Positions 1-7,548 of a stretch of DNA of 13,100 bases are shown in pieces (position 1 is the first letter of the stretch; each line of letters begins with the position of its first letter). The position numbers were made by a program, and so were the translations under genes. Origin of the DNA: Neisseriales bacterium (GTDB lineage: Bacteria > Pseudomonadota > Gammaproteobacteria > Burkholderiales > UBA11063). The stretch lies in contig SSGY01000128.1 in the NCBI GenBank assembly GCA_008017145.1, forward strand, positions 1-13,100, in the 5' to 3' direction. The notes under the pieces are model-generated. The model had not been told where the DNA came from. It saw only the letters and a list, made by a program, of their open reading frames with translations, and did no database searches.

Positions 1-250
1 AAAAATTAGGATGTGGTGTTTATTTTGCTAGACCTTATTGTTCAACAGATAAAGCATTAGTAGAAAATCACAATAGACTAATCAGGAACTTTGTTCCTAA
101 AGGAACTGATTTCAAGACGATACCAAATGAATATTGGGCTTGGATTCAGGATTGTTTAAATAATCGTCCGCGAGAGAAATTTGGATTTAAAACTCCAAAT
201 GAGATGGTAGCTCAAGAACTTGTTTCTTGGTGCAATTAGTTTCTGCGGAT
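1..250 (+). mobile_element. 3' end of an IS30-family insertion sequence (truncated by window edge)
   Basis: The segment carries the last 78 codons of an IS30-type transposase and ends shortly after its stop codon at 237-239. The left end, left inverted repeat and most of the transposase lie outside the window, so the right boundary cannot be proven by comparing termini. It is placed between 240 and about 255 because from about 253 onward the downstream reading frame resembles conserved methyltransferase sequence (KLKQV...). The bases around 228-250 are the expected place for the right terminal inverted repeat, but I could not match them to a partner. No target-site duplication can be checked. 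Confidence 0.65.
3..239 (+). CDS. IS30-family transposase, C-terminal fragment (5' end outside window)
   Basis: The frame is open from the window edge (codons from base 3) and encodes 78 residues ending in SWCN. It is the end of the DDE integrase-type catalytic domain of IS30 transposases. VYFARPYCSTDKALVENHNRL matches the family region of the form YF.xPY.xx..G.xEN.N.L.R, in which the glutamate of VENHN (residue 21 of the fragment) would be the last acid of the DDE triad. It is followed by the family hallmarks FVPKGTDF, LNNRPREKFGFKTPNE and a short tail. Family assignment is firm. Whether the complete element is active cannot be judged from a third of the protein. Its last 20 bases overlap, in another frame, the open frame of the methyltransferase downstream. 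Confidence 0.88.
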   Translation, partial: KLGCGVYFARPYCSTDKALVENHNRLIRNFVPKGTDFKTIPNEYWAWIQDCLNNRPREKFGFKTPNEMVAQELVSWCN

Positions 251-972
251 GCAAACTCAAACAAGTATATCACCTCTACCAATTCATTGAACCATTGCTA
301 CAAGAACTACAACAAGGCAAAGAAAAATTTAATCTCGTTGATCATGGCGCAGGAAAATCTTATCTTGGATTCATCTTATACGACCTATTTTTTAAACAAT
401 TAGCCAATAATTCGACCATTTATGGAATTGAAACTCGTGATGAGCTGGTGCTTAAATCACAAGAACTAGCTGCACAACCTGGTTTTAATAATATGTCATT
501 TCTTAATCTTTCAGTTACTGATTCAATTAGCTCATCGGCACTTCCCGAACAGATTGATATTGTAACCGCGCTGCATGCTTGTAATACTGCTACCGATGAT
601 GCCATCGCATTTGGCTTACACAAAAATGCTAAATACATGGTCTTAGTTCCCTGCTGTCAGGCTGAAGTTGCAGCGATTTTAAAGAAAAATTACAGCAAAA
701 TTAAAGACAGCAATATTTTGGCTGAAATCTGGCACCATCCTATTCATAGCCGTGAGTTTGGTAGTCATATTACCAATGTTTTACGGACTTTGCAGCTTGA
801 GGCTCATGGATATAACGTTACAGTGACTGAATTAGTCGGTTGGGAACACTCGATGAAAAACGAGCTAATTCTAGCCAAAAAAACGCGCGCAAATAATCCA
901 ACAGCCGCACAAAAACTCGCGCAACTATTAGGCGCGCTTGACTTAACTGAATTAACCCCTAGATTTAGCTAA
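220..972 (+). CDS. Class I SAM-dependent methyltransferase, probably 5'-truncated by the IS
   Basis: This frame encodes up to 250 residues of a Rossmann-fold methyltransferase of the Methyltransf_32 type; the substrate is unknown. The SAM-binding motif I is VDHGAGKSYLGF (residues 40-51; D41, G43, G45). An acidic residue ending strand 2 is E71 (YGIETRDEL). Other family features are TALHACNTATDDA (116-128), VPCCQ (143-147), HSREFGSHITNV (176-187) and GWEHSMKNEL (208-217). The only way to open the frame far enough upstream is a TTG at 220, which lies inside the IS30 transposase gene. The first native-looking residues are KLKQV (12-16). Members I recall carry roughly 100 more residues before this point, so the IS has probably removed or separated the N-terminal part. 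The catalytic core reads without frameshift or stop. It could be a recent pseudogene, or a shortened protein expressed from IS sequence. Family certain, start uncertain. Confidence 0.75.
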   Translation: MFLGAISFCGCKLKQVYHLYQFIEPLLQELQQGKEKFNLVDHGAGKSYLGFILYDLFFKQLANNSTIYGIETRDELVLKSQELAAQPGFNNMSFLNLSVTDSISSSALPEQIDIVTALHACNTATDDAIAFGLHKNAKYMVLVPCCQAEVAAILKKNYSKIKDSNILAEIWHHPIHSREFGSHITNVLRTLQLEAHGYNVTVTELVGWEHSMKNELILAKKTRANNPTAAQKLAQLLGALDLTELTPRFS

Positions 973-997
973 TTAGTGCACACAGCTCAGCACTAAT
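972..997 (+). terminator. Small hairpin after the methyltransferase, possible weak terminator
   Basis: ATTAGTGC (972-979) and GCACTAAT (990-997) form a perfect 8-bp stem with a 10-nt loop, starting at the last base of the methyltransferase stop codon. No run of T follows (TAATTTAC), so it is a poor intrinsic terminator. It may instead act as a 3'-end stabilising structure. Confidence 0.35.
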
Positions 998-1025
998 AAT
1001 TTACAATTAAGCCCTGTATTAAAAA

Positions 1026-1172
1026 TTACCTGTAAGTACTCATACGATAAAATTTGTAACTGCCGAAATATGAAGCAAAATTTAGGCGCAAGGCGACGAA
1101 GTGTACATGAGAAGTACATGAGGAACCTTGCAACGACGATGTTGCCAAATAGTACGAGTAAGTTACGATTAC
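1026..1172. repeat. MITE-like / palindromic intergenic element with imperfect terminal inverted repeats
   Basis: The left end (about 1026-1048, containing GTAAGTACTCATACGAT) is an imperfect inverted copy of the right end (about 1149-1172, containing ATAGTACGAGTAAGTTAC). Roughly 17 of 23 positions match when one gap is allowed. Inside are a GCAAGG/CCTTGC inverted pair (1088-1093 and 1126-1131), a TGTAC/GTACA pair separated by 7 nt (1102-1106 and 1114-1118), and a short direct repeat of GTACATGAG. The block is more GC-rich in the middle than its flanks and encodes nothing. These traits fit a short non-autonomous mobile or palindromic repeat. No second copy is seen in this window, so the repeat status is inferred. 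The right end contains TTGCCA (1142-1147) and TACGAT (1164-1169) spaced 16 nt, which could serve as a weak promoter, though the leader to tex would be only about 10 nt. Confidence 0.5.
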
Positions 1173-1186
1173 CTTAGGATTCAACT

Positions 1187-3499
1187 ATGTTATTAAGTAT
1201 CGCAACTCGTTTAGCCAATTTATTAAACGTCAATGAACATCAAGTTAGCAGCACTATTGCCCTTTTAGATGAAGGTGCAACCGTACCATTTATTGCTCGT
1301 TATCGTAAAGAAGCAACTGGTGGATTGGATGATACCCAGTTGCGTTTACTCGCTGAAAAATTAGTCTATCTACGTGAATTGGACGAACGTCGCGAAACAA
1401 TCTTAAAATCAATTCAGGAACAAGGCAAACTTACGCCAGAATTAGAACAAGCAATTCTAGCTGCGGATAACAAAACCACCCTCGAAGATCTATACCTTCC
1501 ATATAAACCTAAACGTCGTACAAAAGCACAAATTGCCAAGGAAGCTGGCTTAGAACCGCTAGCATTGGCATTACTTGAGAATCAAGATCACGATCCATTA
1601 GTTTTAGCCAATGATTACCTTAACCCTGATGCCAACATCAATACTGCGCAAGATGCATTGAATGGAGCACGCTATATTGTCTTAGATATATTCGCTGAGA
1701 ATGCTGCTCTATTGGCTAAACTTCGTACAAGACTTAGCCATGAGGCTTTAATTTGTGCCAAAGTAGTCGACGGTAAAGAAGAAGATGGGATTAAATTCAC
1801 TGATTACTTTGCACATCAGGAATTAGTTAAAAATATACCGTCACACCGGGCACTAGCAATTCTTCGTGGTAATAATGAAGGCTTTTTGAGTATGGCAATT
1901 GAATATCCTGAGCAGCATACCCTAGCCCGTGGTGAATTTTCCGCTTACGATCAATTAATTAATGATGAATTTGCCATTGATGAACATAAAGCGGCAGGTA
2001 GTTGGTTACGTGACTGCGTACGCTTGGCATGGAAAGCAAAAATTTTTCCATCATTAGAAAACGAGTTACTCACCAATATGCGTGAACGTGCCGATGAAGA
2101 AGCAATTAAAGTTTTTGCGACTAATTTACATAACTTACTCTTGCAAGCTCCTGCTGGCAGTAAAACCACCATTGGGCTTGATCCTGGTATTCGTACCGGA
2201 GTAAAAGTTGCCGTAATTGACAATACTGGCAAAGTTTTGGATACCGCAGTAATTTATCCATTTACTAAAAACCGCGAAGATGCCATGCTAGCTATCGCCA
2301 AATTATGTGATAAATATAAAGCAGAATTAATCAGCATTGGCAATGGAACAGCTTCACGCGAAACTGAGCAGTTAGTCAAAGACCTGTGTAAAGAATTTAA
2401 AAATATTAATGTACAGATTGTAGTTGTTTCAGAAGCTGGAGCATCAGTTTATTCAGCATCAGAGTTTGCGGCTAAAGAGTTTCCAGATATGGATGTAAGC
2501 TTACGTGGTGCGGTATCAATTGCTCGCCGTCTACAAGATCCACTAGCAGAACTAGTAAAAATAGATCCTAAATCAATCGGGGTTGGTCAATATCAACACG
2601 ATGTTAACCAAAATCGTTTGGCAAGTAGCCTCAATAACGTGGTGGAAGACTGCGTGAATGCAGTTGGTGTGGATGTAAATACAGCATCAGCACCGTTACT
2701 GGCACAAGTAGCTGGGTTAAATTCAATTATTGCTAATAATATCGTAAATTATCGTGATAATAATGGTAAATTTACTAGCCGTAAGCAATTAACCAAAGTT
2801 AGTCGCCTAGGTGATAAAACTTTTGAACAATGCGCTGGATTCTTACGGATTAATGATGGTGAAAACCCATTAGATAAATCGGCAGTGCATCCTGAGAGTT
2901 ATTCATTAGTTGAAACAATCTCTCAAAAAATGGGAGTTCCTCTTGCTGAAATGATTGGTAACACACAATTACTCAATACAATAAAACCGACTGATTTTGT
3001 AAGTGATAAATACGGATTGCCGACAATTACCGATATCCTTAAAGAGCTTGAAAAGCCAGGGCGTGATCCGCGTGGAGAATTTAAAACTGCCGTATTTAAA
3101 GACGGCGTTAATGAGATTAGTGATTTACAAATCGGGATGGAACTTGAAGGCGTTATCACCAATGTAGCTAATTTTGGTGCTTTCGTTGATATTGGTGTTC
3201 ATCAGGATGGTCTGGTACATATCTCTGCAATTGCTGATCAATATGTGGCAAATCCGAATGATGTATTAAAAGTTGGACAGATTGTTAAGGTACGTGTTGA
3301 AGAAGTTGATGTTAAACGAAAACGTATTGCATTAACCATGAAGGGCTTAAATAAGCTAAATATCCCTGTAACGCAGCGTAAAGCTCCAGCTCAAAATAAT
3401 GGCTATAATAATCAACAGCCACGCCAAAACTCGAATCGAGGACAAGCTAGCGATAATAACAGTATGGCGGCAGCCTTCGCCAAGTTAAAGAGGATTTAA
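1187..3499 (+). CDS. tex: Tex: transcription accessory / S1-domain RNA-binding protein
   Basis: The 770-residue protein has the full Tex length and domain order. It starts with an N-terminal helical region including the early signature [17 protein letters not shown] (residues 32-48). A YqgF-like RNase H fold begins at [12 protein letters not shown] (about 327). The conserved block around [15 protein letters not shown] (about 417-431) and the [21 protein letters not shown] segment follow. A helix-hairpin-helix region (about 499-555) is next, with an S1 domain (about 651-720; [24 protein letters not shown]) after it. The tail (about 728-760) is Asn/Gln/Arg-rich and low in complexity, ending in the common AAAFAKLKR motif. 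Tex is a cytoplasmic nucleic-acid-binding protein linked to transcription and to expression of toxin or stress genes in some bacteria; its exact activity is not settled. The ATG is preceded by AGGA (1176-1179) at 7 nt. It is the first gene of a two-gene unit with the antiporter. Confidence 0.97.
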   Translation: MLLSIATRLANLLNVNEHQVSSTIALLDEGATVPFIARYRKEATGGLDDTQLRLLAEKLVYLRELDERRETILKSIQEQGKLTPELEQAILAADNKTTLEDLYLPYKPKRRTKAQIAKEAGLEPLALALLENQDHDPLVLANDYLNPDANINTAQDALNGARYIVLDIFAENAALLAKLRTRLSHEALICAKVVDGKEEDGIKFTDYFAHQELVKNIPSHRALAILRGNNEGFLSMAIEYPEQHTLARGEFSAYDQLINDEFAIDEHKAAGSWLRDCVRLAWKAKIFPSLENELLTNMRERADEEAIKVFATNLHNLLLQAPAGSKTTIGLDPGIRTGVKVAVIDNTGKVLDTAVIYPFTKNREDAMLAIAKLCDKYKAELISIGNGTASRETEQLVKDLCKEFKNINVQIVVVSEAGASVYSASEFAAKEFPDMDVSLRGAVSIARRLQDPLAELVKIDPKSIGVGQYQHDVNQNRLASSLNNVVEDCVNAVGVDVNTASAPLLAQVAGLNSIIANNIVNYRDNNGKFTSRKQLTKVSRLGDKTFEQCAGFLRINDGENPLDKSAVHPESYSLVETISQKMGVPLAEMIGNTQLLNTIKPTDFVSDKYGLPTITDILKELEKPGRDPRGEFKTAVFKDGVNEISDLQIGMELEGVITNVANFGAFVDIGVHQDGLVHISAIADQYVANPNDVLKVGQIVKVRVEEVDVKRKRIALTMKGLNKLNIPVTQRKAPAQNNGYNNQQPRQNSNRGQASDNNSMAAAFAKLKRI
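3487..3494 (+). promoter_or_regulatory. Ribosome binding site of the antiporter inside the tex 3' end
   Basis: AAAGAGGA lies within the last tex codons, 8 nt before the antiporter ATG at 3503 and overlapping sequence still translated as Tex. The two genes are separated by only 3 bp (TAA at 3497-3499), so translation of the antiporter is likely coupled to tex. It supports 3503 as the start. Confidence 0.7.
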
Positions 3500-3502
3500 T
3501 TA

Positions 3503-5266
3503 ATGCACGGTGAAATATTTATTCATGATATGGCAACCATTATGCTGGTTGCTGGTATTGTAACACTAATTTTTCACCGGTTTAAGCAACCTGTTGTGCT
3601 AGGCTACCTAGCCGCTGGTATTATCATTGGTCCATATACTGCTCCGTTTGTCTTAATTCACGATAAACAGACCATCTCAATTTTGGCAGAATTGGGCGTA
3701 GTGTTTTTGATGTTCTCGCTGGGTATGGAGTTTAGTTTAAAAAAGATTGCAAAAGTAGGTGCGATTGCATTTATAACTGCGATTTGCGAAACTAGTCTAA
3801 TGATTGCAATTGGCTATAATTTGGGACATTATTTCGGTTGGTCACAAATGAATTGCATCTTCTTAGGTGCAATGATGGCAATTTCATCAACTACTATTAT
3901 TGTCAAGGCTTTGGGTGAATTGGGACTCAAACAGCATAAATTTGCTCAGCTTATCTTCGGAATCTTGATAGTAGAAGATATTTTAGCAATTGCGATCATT
4001 GCTCTACTCTCGGGGATTGCAACCACAGGTGCAATTCAAAGCGATGATATTTTTGATACTGTTGGACAGCTCTCTTTATTCATCATTGTAACCTTAACCA
4101 TTGGTTTGCTCACGATTCCAAAATTGCTTGAATACGTGGCTAAATTTAACAGCCATGAGACAATGTTAATCTCAGTGCTTGGCTTATGCTTTGGTTTTTG
4201 TTTAATGGTGCTTGCGCTTAACTACAGCATTGCATTAGGCGCGTTTATTATTGGTGCAATTATTGCCGAAGCTCGTCCACTACATTTGATTGAAAAATTA
4301 ATAGAACCTTTACGCGATATGTTTTGCGCAATATTCTTCGTAACAATTGGGATGATGTTTAATCCTTCGATTTTACTCTCCAATTTTTCGGTAATTATCA
4401 TTATTTCTATTACACTAATTGCGGGTAAAATAATTGGGAATACTATCGGAGCTTTTGTCTCTGGTGAAAAAGCTGGAACTTCACTTAAAGTAGGTATGGG
4501 ATTAGCCCAAATCGGTGAATTTTCATTTATCATTGCTGCTTTAGGTGCTAGTTTAAAAGTTACAGGTGACTTTCTTTACCCTATCGCAATTGCAGTTTCG
4601 GCAATCACTACTCTAACTACACCATATTTGATTAATCTAGCCGATCCATTTGCCTCATTTATACGCGCAAGAGCACCACGCAAACTGATAGGCTTATCAC
4701 ATTATTACACTCGTTGGCTGGGTGATTTGCATCCGCGTGGAGACAGTGCTCTGATTGTTAAAATGGTTGCCAAAATTATTGCTCAAGTAATTGTCAACTG
4801 CGCTTTGGTTATGGCAGTGTTTATGGCTGGAGCTTATTTGGCAGATCATTTAAATAAAGGGCTGCTTGCACGAGTAGGAATTATTATTGATCTACAAATA
4901 CACAAAAGCATTATAACTAGTTGTGCTATATTATTATCACTACCATTTCTTATTGCAGCCTATCGTAAACTTAAAGCGCTAGGTATGATTTTTTCTGAGA
5001 TTTTAATTCATGAAAAGTGGTTGGGCAAGCATACATACCAAGGAAGAAGAGTGATTTTTGAAACATTGCCAGTTGCAGCAATTATTGGAATAATGAGCCT
5101 AATTTTTTCAGTAAGTCATCATGTTTTACCACAAGATACGTATTTGATTCCAATTATAGTTGCAATGTTAGGGATTGCGTATCTCTGTAGAAATCCATTT
5201 ATTCGCTTACAATCATGGTTACAAATTCGTTTATTTAGTGTGATGGAAGATAAGCCATTGGAATAA
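3503..5266 (+). CDS. CPA2-family cation:proton antiporter (Kef-like membrane domain)
   Basis: The protein of 587 residues is an inner-membrane antiporter, probably exchanging K+ or Na+ for H+. Residues about 8-380 form the Na+/H+ exchanger domain of the CPA2 family. Features are the early KQPVVLGYLAAGIIIGP (28-44), ELGVVFLMFSLGMEFS (63-78), AISSTTIIVKALGELG (126-141), and GILIVEDILA (153-162). In the last, E158-D159 occupies the position of the ion-binding pair (QD in KefC-type proteins). A conserved lysine (K309) lies in AGKIIGN, and GMGLAQIGEFSFI spans 331-343. Unlike KefB/KefC it has no cytoplasmic TrkA-N/RCK nucleotide-binding domain. The C-terminal 170 residues instead contain several more hydrophobic segments (about 420-447, 468-485, 520-537, 546-562). 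Regulation by glutathione or NAD is therefore not expected by analogy. It follows tex by 3 bp, and its 3' end faces wbaP. Confidence 0.9.
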   Translation: MHGEIFIHDMATIMLVAGIVTLIFHRFKQPVVLGYLAAGIIIGPYTAPFVLIHDKQTISILAELGVVFLMFSLGMEFSLKKIAKVGAIAFITAICETSLMIAIGYNLGHYFGWSQMNCIFLGAMMAISSTTIIVKALGELGLKQHKFAQLIFGILIVEDILAIAIIALLSGIATTGAIQSDDIFDTVGQLSLFIIVTLTIGLLTIPKLLEYVAKFNSHETMLISVLGLCFGFCLMVLALNYSIALGAFIIGAIIAEARPLHLIEKLIEPLRDMFCAIFFVTIGMMFNPSILLSNFSVIIIISITLIAGKIIGNTIGAFVSGEKAGTSLKVGMGLAQIGEFSFIIAALGASLKVTGDFLYPIAIAVSAITTLTTPYLINLADPFASFIRARAPRKLIGLSHYYTRWLGDLHPRGDSALIVKMVAKIIAQVIVNCALVMAVFMAGAYLADHLNKGLLARVGIIIDLQIHKSIITSCAILLSLPFLIAAYRKLKALGMIFSEILIHEKWLGKHTYQGRRVIFETLPVAAIIGIMSLIFSVSHHVLPQDTYLIPIIVAMLGIAYLCRNPFIRLQSWLQIRLFSVMEDKPLE

Positions 5267-5283
5267 TCATAAATAAGCAAGTA

Positions 5284-6702
5284 TTAATAAGCGCCGCTAC
5301 GTTTGAATACAACACCAAAGGTCTTGGCTAAAATAACAATATCGTACCACAACGACCAGTTTTTAACGTACCACTCATCTAGGCGTACGCGATTGCTATA
5401 ATCAATATCGTTCCGTCCACTAACTTGCCATAGACCTGTAATGCCAGGTGTGACTAACTGATAATAATAAAATCCGTCTGCATAACGCTCAATTTCTTGC
5501 GAAACAATCGGGCGTGGTCCAACTAAACTCATCTCTCCAAACAAAACATTAAAAAGCTGAGGTAATTCATCTAAGCTAGTTTTACGTAAGAATTTACCAA
5601 TACTCGTTACTCTTGGGTCATTCTTAAGCTTGAAATCGCGCTCCCACTCTTCTCGAGCCTGCTCATCTGTAGCTAGAATGTGAGCCAGCAACTCTGCGCT
5701 GTTAGGGTACATAGTCTGAAATTTAATGCAGTAAAATGGCTTACCATTACGCCCAATACGCTGATGCCTGAAAAACACTTTATTTCCGGTGGTAAACTTA
5801 ATTATTACACCAATCACCACAAATACAGGTGATAAAACAATTAAACCTAAAATTACGCAAATCAAATCAAACGCACGTTTAATCCAAGCATTAACATTAC
5901 GCGCTAGATTATTGTTCAAGCGTAAAACCAGTTGATCATTACCAAAAAAATGCTCAATTTGTGCACCATAAAGGGCTAAACCAGTAATTTCAGGTAGAAC
6001 CAATACGGCCAAAGCATTATGCTGTAAAAAGTTAATCAGTCCAATCTGTTGATTTAATTCACTTTGGGTCAATGCAACAATTATTTCACATTCCTGATTT
6101 CTTTTTAACCGTTCAATAAGCTCTTGCTGACTGATAATAGGATAACTAGCTAAAGTTAAACTTGGTGTATTTTTGTCTTGCGCGCTAATACGGACAAATG
6201 CATTCAAGCGATACCCCATCATTTTATTTTGAATTAACAATTGAAACGCATTACTTGCAGACTCACCAACTCCCAAAATATATACTTCACGTTGCCATAA
6301 TTGCATACGGTGCAATAAGAGCTTGGTGATAATCCTCATCAATGGTAAAACAATGGCAAAACTTAACCAAAAACTTACAATTAGAATTTTAAGCGATCCC
6401 TTAGCTAGAACAAATGATAGTCCAAGGTTAATCAATAGTAAAAAGCTTATGGTACGATAAATTTGTAATAAATCTTCCCAAAAAGGACGCCGTTTGATAT
6501 ATTGCTCTTGATACCAAAAAAGAATTATTATTGTCAAACCGAGTACTTTTGATGTTCCGAAATGAAAAAAATTACTCCACGGACTGGCAAATAAGTCAAG
6601 ATGATAGATGCGTGTAGTAGTAATAGCCATTAAAAAAGCTATACTCATACTTAATAGGTCAGCCAAAATTAAGGCAAAACGCTGAAGATTAGTTTTACTC
6701 AA
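5284..6702 (-). CDS. wbaP: WbaP-type undecaprenyl-phosphate sugar phosphotransferase (polysaccharide initiation)
   Basis: This 472-residue inner-membrane enzyme would transfer a sugar-1-phosphate (galactose-1-phosphate in characterised WbaP) from a UDP-sugar to undecaprenyl phosphate, the first step of O-antigen, capsule or exopolysaccharide repeat synthesis. Four N-terminal hydrophobic segments lie at about 8-30, 50-65, 84-100 and 104-128. A Rossmann-like CoA-binding-type middle domain begins at VYILGVGESASNAF (140-153). A re-entrant or TM helix spans about 277-302. The catalytic bacterial sugar transferase domain follows, with FFRHQRIGRNGKPF (310-323), EWERDFKLKNDPRVTSIG (352-369), the catalytic pair D378-E379 in KTSLDELPQL, GEMSLVGPRP (389-398) and PGITGLWQVSGR (419-430). 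The block resembling SAELLAHILA...EWERDFKLKNDPR is typical of WbaP rather than of shorter WcaJ or PglC types. The start is TTG; no in-frame ATG follows the upstream stop, and a GAG sits 6-8 nt before it. It lies 32 bp after the VTT gene. Donor sugar is not provable from sequence. Confidence 0.88.
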   Translation of the reverse strand: MSKTNLQRFALILADLLSMSIAFLMAITTTRIYHLDLFASPWSNFFHFGTSKVLGLTIIILFWYQEQYIKRRPFWEDLLQIYRTISFLLLINLGLSFVLAKGSLKILIVSFWLSFAIVLPLMRIITKLLLHRMQLWQREVYILGVGESASNAFQLLIQNKMMGYRLNAFVRISAQDKNTPSLTLASYPIISQQELIERLKRNQECEIIVALTQSELNQQIGLINFLQHNALAVLVLPEITGLALYGAQIEHFFGNDQLVLRLNNNLARNVNAWIKRAFDLICVILGLIVLSPVFVVIGVIIKFTTGNKVFFRHQRIGRNGKPFYCIKFQTMYPNSAELLAHILATDEQAREEWERDFKLKNDPRVTSIGKFLRKTSLDELPQLFNVLFGEMSLVGPRPIVSQEIERYADGFYYYQLVTPGITGLWQVSGRNDIDYSNRVRLDEWYVKNWSLWYDIVILAKTFGVVFKRSGAY

Positions 6703-6734
6703 ATTAAACTCGAATACATAGATAAATGATTATT

Positions 6735-7442
6735 TTATTTCTTATTGCGATACATCTTGATCAAATTAGGTATTAGAACCATTAAAGTTAGCACAAGCAA
6801 CGGAACCCAAAATTTGGGATCTGCAAAAATTGCCATAGTTAGTACCTGATGTTCTGCCATATGACTACGCACACCACCACCAATAAGCACCCAAATAAGC
6901 GAACTAGGTATAATACCAATAAATGTAGTCAGAGCAAAAACTGAAAGTGGAATACCTAAAACTGCGGCTAAAATATTTAAAATCCAGAAAGGGATCACAG
7001 GGATAAAACGTAAAGCTATTAAATTATACGCAGCAGTTTTTATTCCATCACTACCGCTCATAATTAAATGATGCAAGTGACTGAAGCGCTTATGTAATAA
7101 ATCATGTAACAAATAACGTACTAGTAAAAAATTAACAATTGCACCAGTTAAATAACAAAATATAACCAATAAAAACCCGATAATTGGACCATAAATAAAT
7201 CCAGCCAGTAAATCAAATAAAATCGTCCCAGGGATACAACAAGCAATTAATACAATATAACTAACGATATAAATGATCGTGAATTCTGCTAGATGAGCTT
7301 GTTCAAAATCTAAAATTTGCTGATGGTAATGATTGAATCCATCAATACTAAGGTATAATGATAAGTCATAATGTTTAAATATTATCGCAATAACTGTTGC
7401 GGATATTACCAATCCAAGCATTTTATAGAAATTTTTATTCAT
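6735..7442 (-). CDS. TVP38/TMEM64-family (VTT/DedA-like) inner-membrane protein
   Basis: A polytopic membrane protein of 235 residues with hydrophobic segments at about 8-24, 53-72, 74-95, 96-111, 139-160, 165-190 and 210-228. The VTT (SNARE-associated) domain signatures are clear. They are IPGTILFDLLAGFIYGPIIGF (70-90), matching the family's first re-entrant region, and NLIALRFIPVIPFWILNILA (140-159) with the Arg-x-x-Pro and Pro-Phe pattern. GIPLSVFALTTFIGIIPSSLI (163-183) follows. The family includes YdjX/YdjZ-like proteins. The wider VTT superfamily contains DedA proteins, some reported as undecaprenyl-phosphate translocases, and eukaryotic lipid scramblases. Position directly upstream of wbaP, which consumes undecaprenyl phosphate, makes a lipid-carrier role attractive, but that is inference. 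The ATG at 7442 has only a weak upstream GTGG. A promoter candidate lies about 70 bp upstream. Confidence 0.87.
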   Translation of the reverse strand: MNKNFYKMLGLVISATVIAIIFKHYDLSLYLSIDGFNHYHQQILDFEQAHLAEFTIIYIVSYIVLIACCIPGTILFDLLAGFIYGPIIGFLLVIFCYLTGAIVNFLLVRYLLHDLLHKRFSHLHHLIMSGSDGIKTAAYNLIALRFIPVIPFWILNILAAVLGIPLSVFALTTFIGIIPSSLIWVLIGGGVRSHMAEHQVLTMAIFADPKFWVPLLVLTLMVLIPNLIKMYRNKK

Positions 7443-7450
7443 GATACCAC

Positions 7451-7474
7451 AAAAAAATTGTGCACCCGAGCACA
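7451..7474 (-). terminator. Short hairpin plus T-run upstream of the VTT gene
   Basis: On the - strand TGTGC and GCACA (pairing of 7470-7474 with 7459-7463, loop 6 nt) are followed by ATTTTTTT (T7 at 7451-7457). The stem is only 5 bp, so termination would be weak. It could end the GT operon whose last stop is at 7549. It also lies downstream of the candidate promoter at 7513-7521, so it would be in the leader of the VTT gene. Confidence 0.4.
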
Positions 7475-7512
7475 GTTATACAATAAATTTTATTGACTAT
7501 AAAAACCATCCT

Positions 7513-7521
7513 ATTATATCA
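7513..7521 (-). promoter_or_regulatory. Extended -10 promoter candidate for the VTT-wbaP unit
   Basis: Read on the - strand, this site is TGATATAAT, a perfect TATAAT with the TGn extension. No good -35 lies 16-18 nt upstream (ATAAGT at 17 nt), which extended -10 promoters tolerate. Transcription would start near 7507 and give a leader of about 65 nt before the ATG at 7442. Confidence 0.5.
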
Positions 7522-7548
7522 CAAATAGCAAACTTACTTATCGTGAAC

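Noticed and set aside
1951..2232. Open frame on the - strand inside tex (also 2923-3162, 420-638, 4222-4533, 10067-10264, 11540-11722 in other genes)
   Set aside because: All are shadows of well-supported genes in other frames, with low-complexity or implausible protein sequence.
5267..5283. Bidirectional terminator between the convergent antiporter and wbaP genes
   Set aside because: Only 17 bp separate the stops and no hairpin is visible there.
7494..7520. TTGACT with an AT-rich -10 on the + strand in the 7443-7548 gap
   Set aside because: No good TATAAT at 16-18 nt and no + strand gene downstream; chance match in AT-rich DNA.
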